Source: Leptobrachium leishanense (Eukaryota > Chordata > Amphibia > Anura > Megophryidae). From it: DNA of 64,000 nucleotides. The stretch is taken from contig CM019065.1 of NCBI GenBank assembly GCA_009667805.1, positions 150,448,101-150,512,100 on the forward strand, read 5' to 3'. A program made the position numbers and the translations under genes. Within the stretch, counting starts at the first letter, position 1; the number at the start of each line of letters is the position of its first letter. Below the pieces are notes generated by a model. That model did not search any database. It saw nothing but the letters and a program-made list of their open reading frames with translations, and had not been told where the DNA came from. Shown here in pieces: positions 20,952 through 32,133 of the stretch.

Positions 20952-21497
20952 TGTAACGTTGGGAGCTTCCAGCCCTACCTGTGTGCTTGAGGGCAGCATG
21001 TCTGATGCTGCTCGCTGACCAAAGCCCGGTTTAAATGGAGACAGGCAGGGAGGTGGTTGCAAGAGGCGCGGCTTGAGTGGGGGGCATGGCCTGGTGAAGG
21101 TCTTTAAAAACCCTCTGTGTATTCTCAGCAGTTGCCAGATCGTGGTTATCCATACCTGAGCTCCTTGTACCTGACTGCTATATTGAATTAACCCGTTATT
21201 GACCTCTGCTTGTTTCTGACTATTCTGCCTTCTGTTGCCCTAGACCATTTTCTTGTACTACGCTACTGCTCTGATATCGACCCGGCTATTCCATTTGACC
21301 ATTCTGAACTCTGTATTCCTGATTCTGGCTCGGCTGACTACTCCCTGTGTTGTTAACCCTATCTGTCTAGCTAGTTTACCTGGCCAATTCTAAGGACCAG
21401 ACAGTTAGATCTTTCACGGCTACTCTGTTGGTAGCTTCTGGGTTCTGTGGAGTGTGGGGCGTTAAGTACTGCGTGGTGGGATCTGGGAACCGTGACA
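20952..21497 (+). mobile_element. solo LTR with 5-bp target duplication GCATT
   Basis: It begins TGTAACGTTGGGAGC and ends GGGAACCGTGACA, flanked by GCATT at 20947-20951 and 21498-21502. A TATA-like TTTAAAAA at about 21103 is followed by a pyrimidine-rich half, as expected for a promoter-bearing LTR. A solo LTR is what remains after recombination between two LTRs. A Ty3/gypsy-like origin is plausible but not proven. Confidence 0.85.
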
Positions 21498-21502
21498 GCA
21501 TT

Positions 21503-22259
21503 ACTGTGAGCTGTGACTCGCCTCAATCTTTTGTTAAATGTAATTATCTTGAAATACCAAATACAATTATTTTACAATAAAAAAAACAAGTGGACACTTT
21601 AATGAAACACATGAGCTAAAAATATACAGTGCAAGGAGGGACTAGGGGAGCAATGGAAAATGACACCATGTGCATGTCACCATAGCCCAAGCCCAGGTAA
21701 AAGATGAACAACAGTACAAACACAAGGTAGGCACCAGGTTGTCTGAATAAATCTGATAACAGAGAGCACAGACACACAACAGGTTGATAGAGAGGCAGTG
21801 TATGTCTAGTAAACATCTACTTTAACATGAGCATCCAAGAATAAATGAGATTAATGAGACTGGTCATGGCGGGGGAGGGTCCTGAAAGGACTTTCAGTGA
21901 CACATATATTAACATTATTAACAAATGCACACAGACACCCTGAACCTATAAGTGGTACAAGGTGAGTTGGACATAGGGACATAAGAGGGCTGGGGAACAT
22001 TGACATGTCAGACCCACAAGAACCTGCATTCCTACACCTCCAAAAAGTAATTCCAGGGCCAAGTACCCCTGATTCAAAGTGACTACCATGGCTACCATTA
22101 CAATATGTAATTTATTTCACTGTATACATAATATAATGTAATATAATTGTATTTTAGTGTTAAGATGAAATATAATCAAATGTTTTTAATATATTACAAC
22201 ATTTATAAAAAAATAAGATGTATTTAATTAATTTGTATATCACAAGCAGTTTAGTACAC
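21503..22259. other. unassigned AT-rich stretch
   Basis: No gene, tandem array or element ends recognised. Confidence 0.4.
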
Positions 22260-22800
22260 AACACAAGGTGCCAGATCACAGCCTGGACGTTATGCACAGC
22301 ACTCGGGTGCTAGGCTTAATTTTGCGATGTCCTATTGTCCTATAATATTCGAGACGCAAGCTTGTGTCTCGATGTAACACCAAGCTACTGTACATTAACA
22401 CCTCCTATACTTTATATGGAAGATGTTAACATGCCCTCAGGAGAAGACGAACTAGCTATACCAACCAGCTCGTTCTCCATCTGCGCTGGACGTTATTCGG
22501 GTTTGAATTATGTTTTTCAGGCCCTAGTGTTAAGTGATTCCGCTTCTGCACCATCACCTAACACATTAATCTAAACACATCAAAAATCCCATACTTACCT
22601 CAAATAACTTGGGGGCGAGAGAAGCTTGATCTGCCGCATCCTTGCCCCATGGGCAGAGGATCAATGGGAGCAAAAAGATCTGCATTCATCTGCATATCCC
22701 TCTGCTGGCCACTGTGGTCAGATCTCAATCACATGAGCTCTCATCCTTCTCCATGGAGTCCTATGGAGTCCTGGAGCAGATAACACCGGGGAGCTAATTT
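22260..22800 (+). repeat. M1-like repeat fragment
   Basis: GTGCCAGATCACAGCCTGGA at 22268 gives an undamaged form of the sequence split at 41906/44971. Further right, ATACTTACCTCAAATAAC and CATGGAGTCCTATGGAGTCC follow the M1 interior order. The ends are not defined. Confidence 0.5.
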
Positions 22801-22903
22801 GTTTTGTTGGTTATTCTGTCTATGTATCTCTGCATCTATCTATCCATCTATATAGACCTGTATCCATCTGTCTGTCTATATCCCTTCATCTATCTTATCT
22901 TAC

Positions 22904-23072
22904 TGGGTTATTCAGAGAAAGGTGAAAACCAGGAGAGCTGTCAGGAGAAGAGAACAATCTAGACCAAATAGCCAATTTGGAAAGTGGGAGTATATTTCTG
23001 GTTCGGCTATTTTGACCTAGAATTTTCACTTCTCCAGTCATTCTCTTGAGTTTCGCCTTTCTTTGAATAGAC
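22904..23072. mobile_element. short MITE with GGGTTATTCAGAGAAAGGTG ends
   Basis: The left end is GGGTTATTCAGAGAAAGGTG and the right end CGCCTTTCTTTGAATAGACC. The interior is shared, inverted, with 33489-33668, including the block AATAGCCAA and the palindromic GGAGAAGTTAAAATTCTAGG type. No coding capacity. Confidence 0.65.
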
Positions 23073-23402
23073 CTGTAAGTGTGTGTATATTTGTCCATTA
23101 TTTTTCCTCTTTGCAAAAATGGTAAAGTGCCCCACTGTGCCCCTACACAAGCATCTGCCTCTGAGGGTGACTGACCTAGTGGGTGGAAAATCTAAACCCA
23201 ATCAACTTCAGTTTCCAAGGTCACGAATATTGACATGGGTACTAGAAACAGTTGCCGCAGTAGTGCAATTTTCATATTCTGTCTATAATTATATATATAT
23301 ATTATAATTATAAGCAGAACATAACAGTGTTTTAAAAGAAAAGATATTTATAATAAGAGTTATTGTCATTGTATTTAATACCATGTTGAGTGGGGCATAC
23401 AA
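23073..23402. other. unassigned, includes a short AT microsatellite
   Basis: A (TA)n patch lies at about 23288-23310. Nothing else supported. Confidence 0.4.
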
Positions 23403-23536
23403 TTATTTATAGAGCGCCACTGAATTCCGTAGCACTGTACAATGGATAGGACAAAACAAACCATAAATACAAAAAAGTTGGGCTTATGAAGAGTAATGGG
23501 AGAAGTCCCTTCTCATGAGCTTACAATCTAAATAGC
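23403..23536 (-). repeat. L2-tail-like repeat (reverse strand)
   Basis: TTATAGAGCGCCACTGAATTC and TAGCACTGTACAATGG are the inverse of the L2 3' end at 12855-12890. The block ends with GAGCTTACAATCTAA, also found near 29210. It could be an L2 3' fragment or a SINE with an L2-type tail. Confidence 0.65.
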
Positions 23537-24104
23537 TTTAACAAATTTCTAAAAGCACTGCTACAACAGAGAAAGGGGTTTCATGTGAATTATCTTACAA
23601 ATATGTTATAAAATCAGCACTAGGACAGTTATATGATGTGCCCTGTCTTCCTGGTATAGGATGTAAGGAATTTGGATGCTTAAGTGCAATTTTTCATTGT
23701 AACACTAGGTGGCAACATTTTACACCCCATTGTTAAATTGGAAAATTTTTTAATTAATCTGTAGTAAAAGCTTGGGAGTATGGGGTGATGTTTACAGAAT
23801 GATGGAGATGAGTAATAGGTGAGGATACATGGAATTATTCAGTAGGTGGGTCATAGGTAAAGATTATATGGAGCATATGAGTCAGAGATGGGGATTATAT
23901 GAAGTAATATAAGGGGTTACAGAGTAGTGATATATGCTGTAATAGGAGGTGTTATAGAGAGAGGTTATATGGAGTAATAGGAAGGGTTACATGGAGGAGT
24001 TATGTGAAGTAATTTGAGGGGTTATAGGAAGATGTTATATGGAAGCTATATGATGTCGATTCCTTATGTTTATTATTTATCATGTCACCTGTCTGTTTGT
24101 GTCC
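23537..24104. other. unassigned purine-rich stretch
   Basis: The part 23800-24060 is a loose GGAG/TTATATGGAG-rich degenerate tandem-like sequence. No coding signal. Confidence 0.4.
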
Positions 24105-24107
24105 CCA

Positions 24108-24147
24108 TTGTAAAGCGCTACGGAATCTGTTGGCGCTGTATAAATTC
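24108..24147 (+). repeat. L2 LINE 3' end fragment
   Basis: TGTAAAGCGCTACGGAATCT and GTTGGCGCTGTATAAAT match the L2 tail at 12855-12890. Confidence 0.7.
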
Positions 24148-24149
24148 TT

Positions 24150-24312
24150 CCAACTGTAATTTGATTTGTGTTGTTTTTTAATATCTTGCGTTTTATTACT
24201 TTTTATTTCTCTACCTACTGTAACAAGTCAATACTCTTGAACCCAGGACATACTTGAAAACAAGAGAAATGTCAACGTATCCTTCCTGGTAAAATACTTT
24301 ATAACTAAAATA
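24150..24312 (+). repeat. Rex1-like LINE 3' end fragment
   Basis: It matches the 3' UTR at 16070-16213, with TCTTGAACCCAGGACATACT and CCTTCCTGGTAAAATACTTT. Confidence 0.8.
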
Positions 24313-25009
24313 ATGGGAGATTGAAAGCTGTTCCTTTGAAAACCCGTCAGTAGCTGGGAGCTGTTAATGGGAAAATGCAGTGCAAGTGGCTCCCTAATAC
24401 TTTCTGTATTGTGAGTGAGGTGCAATATTAGGATCAACTCAAAATATACAGCCGCCACTATCAGTTTAATAATTAGTGGCACAGAGCACCAAGTAAACTT
24501 AACAACTCCCTAGACTATAATAGCTCTGGTAAGTTTACAACAGCTCTGGTTAATTTAGCACCAACGTTGTAATACTGCCGTTAGTGTTTACCCAGCAGGC
24601 CGATGGCCTAGTAGGCCCTTCATCCGCCGGGTCTAGAGCAGGCCCTTCGACCATTGGGGCCCCGAGAAGGCAGACAGGCCACGGGGTCTCGAGTCGGCCC
24701 ATCAGCATCTTTTAAAGTTTTTTAATTATTATTTTATTTTTTAATTATTATTTTTATTTTTTTACAACAACTTTCTTTATTTTTAAAAAACCTTTTTGTA
24801 TTTTTGTAAGGGTATTTTTGTTTCTTTTTAAAAGACATTTTAACAGACCTTTTTATTATTTTTGTAAGGATCTTTTTACTATTTAGACACATTTTTACTA
24901 AATTTTTATTGATTTAAGCTCCTATTAAGAGAATAGGAGACTTCCTTTTTGTTCACAGTTAGGTGGAATTCATAGAGGCAATGCGGTGCTTTTTGAAAAC
25001 TTCTGATTA
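24313..25009. other. unassigned, with a T-rich block
   Basis: 24515-24570 carries the AGCTCTGGTAAGTTTACAAC repeat. 24700-24910 is strongly T-rich. No gene. Confidence 0.4.
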
Positions 25010-25430
25010 CTGTTTGGCGACTCCATTTTCCGCAAAATATGGTGAACATTCAATAAATTGTGAATTTTCGATTAAATGTGATTGCAGAAGTGAGCTGTAA
25101 TGCTTTGTGAATGGACCCCTGGGTGTGAATGTGTTGATAATGTGGAGGTTATACACTAAAGTCTGAAATTGGAACTGAATTGCACAAATGGTGAATTTCA
25201 TTGTAGGGGCAATTTGTCTATTCACAAAGCTGTCAATTCGCCAAATATAGGCAAATTGACAGAAAAATACAGTGCAATTTGCCACAATTCCATGGCAACG
25301 AAATTGTGCCATTGAAAAATATCATTTAGTCTATTCACAAACCACCGAGTTGTATTGAAATTTTGGCAAAATGCCCTGATTTTATGGTGTTTCAAGTTGA
25401 CAGGTTTAAACAGGCGAGTCTAAGTACGTT
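25010..25430. repeat. M3 MITE-like repeat (ATTCACAAA type)
   Basis: It has the same order of motifs as 33127-33400 and 39353-39640: a gap-filled GCCAAATAT... segment, AAATACAGTGC, a TCTATTCA(C/G)A junction and TTGACAGGTTTAAACAGGCG. No coding capacity. Confidence 0.55.
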
Positions 25431-25485
25431 TCAGTGTAATAATAAATAGAATATCTTTTTAAAAAAAAATTAAAGACGTCTTTGT

Positions 25486-26193
25486 GGGCCACATTACAAT
25501 CTTGGTGCTAACGTTAACGCTCACCTGCATGAGCATTAACGTTAGCCGCGGTGGCTACCGCATAATACAATCCAAACGCTAATGGGTTAAGTAACCCGTT
25601 TGTGTTTGGTACCTCGCGCAACTGTACTTTGCGCTCCCTATACAGTACTTAACATGGGGAGCGCAGTCTACTAGCGCTGATTAACGTTCGGCTGTGGTTA
25701 GCAAAAAGTTAACCAGAGCCAGGACTTGGTGTTAACGAATTCCGCTTCTGCAGAATCCATTAAAACCATCCAAAAAAATTAAAAAAGTGATCGTATACTC
25801 ACCTCCTGTCCCGCAGCGAGGACCACGGCTCTAACCGCTTCCTCCGTCCGGCGGGAGCAGAGAGAGACTGGGGGGGGAATAGTTCCTCAGTCTCCCGCTG
25901 CGTATCACTACGCCAACCAGCCGGATCTCGTGAGGCGAGATCCGGCAGGTCATGTGACCGCCGGCGTCTGGCTCAATGGAGTCCTATGAACTCCATCGAG
26001 TGGATGCTCGCGGCGGCGCTCAGCAGCACTGCCGTGAGCATCCCAGGACGTAGGGCCCGCTAACAATGCAGGCAGCTTTTCAAGCACCTGCATTGTAATC
26101 CCACGTTAAAACGGCGGCGGTATAGGAGAAAACTGTGGGCGCAGTTTTTTCTCCCTAGCGCCCTCATTTAGCGTGGAGAATGTAATGTGGTCC
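25486..26193 (+). mobile_element. M1 MITE, best-preserved copy (708 bp)
   Basis: The ends are GGGCCACATTACA and TGTAATGTGGTCC, a 13-bp inverted repeat with one mismatch. TGT on both sides (25483-25485 and 26194-26196) is a 3-bp duplication. Its length agrees with the 714-bp copy at 2287. The left half contains near-palindromic GTTAACGCTC...GAGCATTAACG arms. No transposase. Confidence 0.85.
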
Positions 26194-26865
26194 TGTGTTT
26201 TTTAAAGATGTTTTTATGATTTTTGAACAGACCTTTTGTAAATGTGTGGGTATTTGGATTTGTTAGTGTCTGTGGATGTGTGACATTGTGAGAGGATATA
26301 TGGATGTGTGGGTGTATGGACATGTCATTGTGTGTGGTCTATATGGATGTTTGACACACTCCTGCAAACTGCACATTAATGTGAGTTTTATGGCTGTGGA
26401 GCTCTGTGATTCGCTCATCCACACTGCACATTACTGTGAGTTTTATTACTGTGGAGCTCTGTAATTCAATCCTAAACAGTGCACATTACTGTGAGCTTTA
26501 TAAATGTTCTGCTGTATCCCTGCTGCTCCCAGTGAAGTACTTGAGAGACTATGGACTGCTGTGACTTTGTGGATTGTGCTCTCTATCTTACAGCTAGTAT
26601 CCTTTGTCAATTACACTTGATGCAAAATATGGCTGGTCTAAAAAATTGGTTTCCAGGTCTGCCTTTTATTCCCAGTCTGGCACTGCCTGGAGTATCTGAT
26701 GTGTTGAAAAAACCGTGTCACAAAATGACACATTGAAATCAGCAATGAGGTACTTTTGTGATCTGCCTTGAGGTCAGTCATGGTATAAAGATGTTTTAAT
26801 TTGGCCATGGCGTGGCCAAATTAGACACTCCAACCCAAAATGGAGTGTCTTTTTCCATAGTTAGG
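26194..26865. repeat. motif B copies and unassigned DNA
   Basis: Three imperfect motif B copies (TGCACATTACTGTGAG, then TTTTATTACTGTGGAGCTCT) lie at 26345-26505. The rest is unassigned. Confidence 0.6.
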
Positions 26866-27095
26866 GTTCGAAGTTACAGTTAGATTTAGGAATTAAGGGT
26901 TGGACATCGAAATTAGGGTTATTTTAGAAATTAGGGTTAAGACTGACTTGCAAATTTGGTTTAGGATCAGGGTTAGGTTTCGAAAAAAGGGTTATTAACT
27001 AGGGTTAGAGATTAGGATTAGGATTAGAGTTAGAGATAATGGTTAAGGTTAGTAGAGGGCAAGGGTTAGGGTGCTGTTTGTGCTTGTTTTAGGGT
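26866..27095 (+). repeat. degenerate TTAGGG-like repeat
   Basis: Many GGGTTA, TTAGGG and AGGATTAG words are interspersed without strict register. It is an interstitial, decayed telomere-like or simple-sequence stretch, not a telomere. Confidence 0.6.
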
Positions 27096-27129
27096 TAGGG
27101 ATAAGGTTAATATAATACATTTATAATAC

Positions 27130-27235
27130 TCTGACTATCCGCCAGATAGTTACTGCTTCCTATACAAAGTATAATGAGGGTTAAGTTACCGTATGCAGCT
27201 GTGATAACTGAATAGCAAGACAAGTTTGTTACTAA
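27130..27235 (+). repeat. about 105-bp repeat, copy 1
   Basis: TTACTGCTTCCTATACAAAG through GCAAGACAAGTTTGTTACTA is repeated at 29708-29803. Confidence 0.7.
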
Positions 27236-29052
27236 ACTTGGCTAAACGAATGTCCTTATGATTAATGAGCAGGAAGGTTGTACTCAATGGCTCGCTCGTC
27301 AATCATAACGGCTCTCTTGGAGTAGGGAAGTTATTTCAGAAACTGCATGGGCTCAACCTGTTCAAATAATGGCCTGTAGTATTGTGGTTGCTAGGGAAAC
27401 AACTCCCTAGTAACCACCTCTAATGCCTGTCTTCCTTGCAGGATGTAAGGGGCAGCTGAGTCCTCACTGTATTGTCTATATGTAATTGTGACCTCAATTC
27501 ATATATCTGTCTGGAAGGACAGAATTACAAATGTGCTGCGCTCAGTGGATGGTCCCTACTGGGACACGATAAGGGAGAGGGTGACTTCCACATTAGTGTG
27601 GGGACCATTCTTTACATCCCAGACCATGGTTCCATACGTGTTGAGTAGCTTTTAGCCTTGCTACTAGCTTAGGACTTACATGGCGCAATACAACCAGGGA
27701 ACAAATAACAAACAACTTGGAATAAAAATACATTTATTGTGAGTTACTTATAAAAGAACAATTATAAACAACTTTCAGGTTATAGCAACTTCCGCGTCAT
27801 CTTATAAAAATTGCAGAAATCCAGGAGACAGAGGTCTAAGAAGCTGAAGAACATGGCAAAACGTTAGTTTGAGACACTTGCAGGATGATATGCATTGCCT
27901 ATTTTATAAATAATATCCCTTTACTAAGCCTTAGCAATGTGATTTTAGGAACTATATACCGTATTGTTTCATGAGATAGCAAGCTTTGTAGAATATGGTC
28001 TAATTTGAGGCTATATTTTAATTTCTAACTTAAAATTTTTGTTTTATTCTTAAAGAACTTTTTTAAAAAAAGCTTTAAATTGTTTGTTACTCTACTTGAT
28101 CTATTTTTCTACGATTTCACACTTTTTCATACAACATTTGTAAATTTCATTCTTGAACATTTCTGCCCTAGGCAAGGAAAGGGTTAATAACCTTCACTAT
28201 GAGAGTTTGGTAGAGGACATTGAATGGGTCCCTGTGTCTTGACCAGGCAGTGACTGATGACCATCTGACCCCTGGTCCTCTGGTGACTAGGACATGAAAG
28301 ACTAAAGGCTAATTAAAAAGATAAAGAGAAGGGGAGGAAATTGGGAGTTAATTAATGAAGGCACTTTACTCAAACAGCTGCAAAGCCTTGTAGGCAGTTG
28401 GAATTATTAAAAAACTTAAGAGTAATGTATCAATATCATCACACAGGAAGTACACACATCACACATTTACACTGTATAGAGAAGAACATAGTAAAACTGT
28501 ATCAGTACTGGAGTCTCATGCATACGGTATACAGGTAGAGAAACCCTAATCCAGAATTCGAAAATCCAGAGGATTCCGAAAATCTGAATTTTCAGAGCTT
28601 TCTGGATTTGTTCAGCAGACTGCGGCACACACTAGGAGCATCTGGGCAGCCCCAGCTTGAGACATGCTACAAGGAGTCACGCTTGCTCTGTACAGCATAT
28701 CTGTGGAGAAAGGCATCCAGAGCGCTCCCAGAGTGTGTATATGCTGGTGGCTGCTGCAGAATGGGGATCACATCTTTTGTGCCATGATCTCCTTCCTCTC
28801 AGACATAGGATTCTCCCACATTCTGAAATCTTGAAGGCTCAGGGTCATAAGCATTCTGGGTAAGGAGTGCTCAACTCATATGTAGTATACACATAGGTAT
28901 GTAGAGAGCCATCAATATGTTTACAATGGTATCTCATTTATACTCACTTAACGCCAGGTTTGGCAAGCCTATGGATTGTTTAAAGAGAAAAAAAATGTCT
29001 CAAGACATGACTAGGTGATCTTGGAAACACTTATAACAGTTACAGTTACAGC
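27236..29052. other. unassigned non-coding stretch
   Basis: No gene or bounded element recognised over about 1.8 kb. 28555-28620 has a CCAGAATTCGAAAATCCAGA patch with internal inverted similarity (AATTCGAAAATCCAG and CTGAATTTTCAG). Confidence 0.4.
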
Positions 29053-29225
29053 TATTTATACAGCTCCAGCTAATTCCATAGCGCTTTACAATGGGGGAGT
29101 ACAAACAGGAGACGTAATAATGATACATGAGGAAAAGACGATACTGCCCTTGGATAACTGTCCTGCTAATACAATACTTTAACCAAGTGCTCAGCCAGAC
29201 ATCCCGCGAGTTTACAATCTAAGGG
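29053..29225 (-). repeat. L2-tail-like repeat (reverse strand)
   Basis: CATAGCGCTTTACAATGGGG and GTTTACAATCTAAGGGAAAC give the same two landmarks as 23403-23536. Confidence 0.6.
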
Positions 29226-29707
29226 AAACAAAAGAGAGCAGAGGGAAGAAGCTGGTGGACAGAAATAATATAGCAGGGATTGCATGGGAAGGACCAGAAG
29301 CTTGGGATAAGTAAGGGTAATCAGAGTGAAAAGTGGAAGCAGCTGGAAAGGAGAGTTGAAATTTAAGACCTGCCTGGGTGAGATGGACAGCAGAGTGGAA
29401 AAATGGCATTCACTCTGAGTGTGTGGAGGTTTAGTAAGAGTGGCCTGGTTGTTTTGAACATATTTACAACATTGGAAGAGGGGAGGGAGAAGCAGAGGGG
29501 AATATACTAACAAAAAGAGAGGGAAAATTAAAAGACAACTATTAAGCCAGCTAATAAAGACAACTAATAAATGCACTGCAGACATAAAATAGAATCGCAA
29601 GATTAGAACAGTCTGGAGCATAGAGGACAACATGTTCAATGCTGGATAGCTTATTACTTCTTTCTGGTTGCAGAATGGAAAAATGGCATTCAGTCTGACG
29701 ATCTGCA
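29226..29707. other. unassigned
   Basis: An open frame on the reverse strand (29166-29708) has no recognisable domain. The words AAAATGGCATTCA occur twice (about 29400 and 29678). Confidence 0.35.
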
Positions 29708-29803
29708 AACTACTGCTTCCTATACAAAGTATAGTGAAGGTTAAATCCTAGCATGCCGCTGCAATAACTGAATAGCAAGGCAAGTTTGTTACTAGACTAT
29801 GCA
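29708..29803 (+). repeat. about 100-bp repeat, copy 2
   Basis: Partner of 27130-27235, diverged by several substitutions. Confidence 0.7.
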
Positions 29804-30494
29804 TCCCATATATATTATATTAACTATACATACACCCAGTGCAGAGAGATTTGCAGTCCAATCTAAATTACTATAGTGTATAGATCTTTCACACATAATG
29901 GGCCCTATCACCTGGTGTGAGCTAAAACACCATCACTAATGGAAAAATATGTTGCGAGTCACTAAAAGATAGCGCCTGACAACCTACCAACAGATCCCAA
30001 CAGAACACCTGTGCTTCATTCCTTTCAATAGCCTGTTAATTTTGGCGAGGACCATTTTTTTGTGCTTTTTTGGAGTTAGCACCAGGGTTGAGCAGCAGGT
30101 AAAATTTGGTGATTTGCGCCCGTCTAAAAATTAGCACAGACGCCAAGTGATCTGTCGGTTATAATAGCACAAGTGCTCTTTACCGATCCCCATCTTAAAG
30201 CATAGGACGCGGTAAGTACAGTAAACTCACGCTACAAATCGCAAATTACCACACGCTAAGTGTTTTTTCCCATTTCTAGCGGGAGCCAAACAATCTGTTG
30301 GTCAGGGGCTAGACTCATTTCACCTGCCGATAACGCAAAATCGTGCTGACGCTAGGGTTAGCTCACACCAGGGGCGTAACTACCAGGGGGGCAGAGGGTG
30401 CGACCGCACCCGGGCCCTTGAGTCCGGGGGGTCCACATTCACCTGCCTGGGGGCTTGCTCATATATAATTCTTATTTTAATTAATTTTATTATT

Positions 30495-30722
30495 TGTGAG
30501 TTATACTTTGGAACTCTGTGATACGCTCATACACACCACATATTACTGTGAGTTTTGTTGCTGTAAACCTCTGTGTTACGCTCATACACAACACATATTA
30601 CTGGGAGTTTTGTTGCTGTAAACCTCTGTGATGCGCTCATACACACCACAAATTACTGTGAGTTTTGTTGCTGTAAACCTCTGTGATACGCTCATACACA
30701 CCACATATTACTGTGAGCAGTG
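30495..30722 (+). repeat. motif B tandem repeat in H2
   Basis: Units of about 60 bp contain CTCATACACACCACATATTA and GTTTTGTTGCTGTAAACCTC. Confidence 0.85.
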
Positions 30723-30851
30723 ACGAAAGTACCAGGGTCACAGCGGTTGCACTTGCGACCGGGCACTGGCATTCTGCCACTGGAGGGGGGCCAAGGCAGC
30801 CTGCAGATTCCGCCAATCAGCACCGGAATCTGGGAGCAGCGCCGCTGGGGT

Positions 30852-31089
30852 GTTGTGTCGGATCTCGCTCCTCGTCGAGAGCTGTTCCAAGCAGTCTTCA
30901 GCAAAAATCGGAACTCCACCTACCTAGGCTCTTGCACTTCTGTCACTGTGCAGGGGGCTGTACAGGGGCGTGAGCAAACTCACGCTCCTGTACAGCGACA
31001 GATGTGCAGGAGCCTGGGTAGGTGGAGTTCTGATTTTTGCCGAAGGCTGCTTGGAACAGCTCTCGACGAGGAATGAGATCTGACACAAC
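30852..31089. repeat. long imperfect hairpin in H2
   Basis: The left arm runs from GTTGTGTCGGATCTCGCTCC to GGGGCGTGAG. The right arm runs from CTCACGCTCCTGTACAG to GAATGAGATCTGACACAAC. Arms are about 110 bp, with a few mismatches and small indels. Confidence 0.85.
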
Positions 31090-31109
31090 CCCCGGCATGC
31101 AGCTTGGCC

Positions 31110-31151
31110 GGAACCACCTGACCAGCGCAGCTGCGCTGGTCAGGTGGTTCC
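31110..31151. repeat. perfect 42-bp palindrome in H2
   Basis: The half-site GGAACCACCTGACCAGCGCA + G is followed at once by its exact inverse. Outside it GCAGCTTGGCC and GGCCAAGCTGC extend the pairing. Confidence 0.93.
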
Positions 31152-31187
31152 CGGCGAGCGGCCAAGCTGCTTGCTGGCGGTGCAGAG

Positions 31188-31690
31188 GTGAGAACTGGGG
31201 GCAAATACATCCATGTGAGCTGGGGCAAATATATGCATGTAAGCTGAGGCAAATATATGCATGTAAGCTGGGGAAAATATACCCATGTGAGCTGGGGAAA
31301 ATATACCCATGTGAGCTCGGGGCAATATATATGTCCATGTGAGCTGGGGGCAATATATATGTCCATGTGAGCTGGGGGCAAATATACCCATGTGAGCTGG
31401 GGGCAATATATATATGTGCTGGGGTGCAAATATATCTATCCATGTGAGCTGGGGTGCAAATATATCTATGTGAGCTGGGGGCAATATATATCCATGTGAG
31501 CTGGGGGTAAATATATCCATGTGAGCTGGGGCAAATATACCCACGTGAGCTGGAGGCAAATATACCCATGTGAGCTGGGGGCAATATATATTCATGTGAG
31601 CTGGGGTAAATATATCCATGTGAGCTGGGGTAAATATATCCATGTGGGCTGGGGCAAATATATCCATGTGAGCTGGGGGCAATACTATCT
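31188..31690 (+). repeat. motif A minisatellite in H2
   Basis: About 20 units of 23-27 bp of the type CCATGTGAGCTGGGG + CAAATATA. The array begins at AGAG/GTGAGA. Confidence 0.92.
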
Positions 31691-31823
31691 TTTTTATATT
31701 GCAGGGAAAAAAAAGTAAAAATATAGATTTTTTGGGGGGCCCTTCATGGATTCTTGCACCGGGCCCTCAGGTTTCTAGTTACGCCACTGGCTCACACCAG
31801 GTGATAATGCCCTCTGTCTCTAT

Positions 31824-32133
31824 GGCCCCGTTCACACCTAGCCGTTTTAACGTGCGTTCGGGCACGCTTTAAAACGCAGGAACGGGGAAATCCCATGCTT
31901 TGCTATGGGACCCATTCAGACCTAAGCGTTTTAAAGCGTGCAGGAACGCGCTTTAAAACGGCCAACGCAAAAAGAAGTTCGGGAACTTCTTTTCGGGCAT
32001 ACAGCAGTGCGTTCGCGGCCATATCATAGCCGCGAACGCGCTGCAATGCGCGTTTTTTTTGTATGCGCGAACGCGCGTAAAAAAAACACGCGCATTGTGC
32101 GACGCAGCGCTACGCCCAGGTGTGAACCCAGCC
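31824..32133. mobile_element. Harbinger-like MITE, M5-related (310 bp)
   Basis: The ends are GGCCCCGTTCACACCTAG and, inverted, GGCTGGGTTCACACCTGG. Flanks TAT and TAC are near the TWA-type 3-bp duplication seen for M5 copies. The interior is rich in GTTCGCG/CGCGAAC inverted words. Confidence 0.7.

Larger units (their letters stand above)
30369..31789. mobile_element. H2: hAT-like element with minisatellite, 1421 bp
   Basis: The ends are CAGGGGCGTAACTACCAG and, inverted from the right, CAGTGGCGTAACTAGAAA. The exact 8-bp duplication is GCTCACAC (30361-30368 and 31790-31797). Content in order: about four motif B units (30495-30722), a long hairpin (30852-31089), a perfect 42-bp palindrome (31110-31151), a motif A array (31188-31690) and a pyrimidine tract with AG (31704). 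No transposase, so it is non-autonomous. Confidence 0.92.
29900..31812. mobile_element. M4 MITE (about 0.48 kb) split by H2
   Basis: The left terminus is GGGCCCTATCACCTGGTGTG. The right terminus is its inverse, but it is split: TTAGCTCACAC at 30358-30368, then H2, then CAGGTGATAATGCCC at 31798-31812. Removing H2 and one copy of its 8-bp duplication restores a continuous inverted terminus. No coding capacity. M4's own target duplication is unclear. Confidence 0.85.

Noticed and set aside
26866..27095. Telomere or chromosome end
   Set aside because: The TTAGGG words are degenerate, out of register and surrounded by ordinary repeat DNA.
29166..29708. Reverse-strand 180-codon open frame
   Set aside because: Partly inside an L2-tail-like repeat, no recognisable domain, hydrophobic low-complexity residues.
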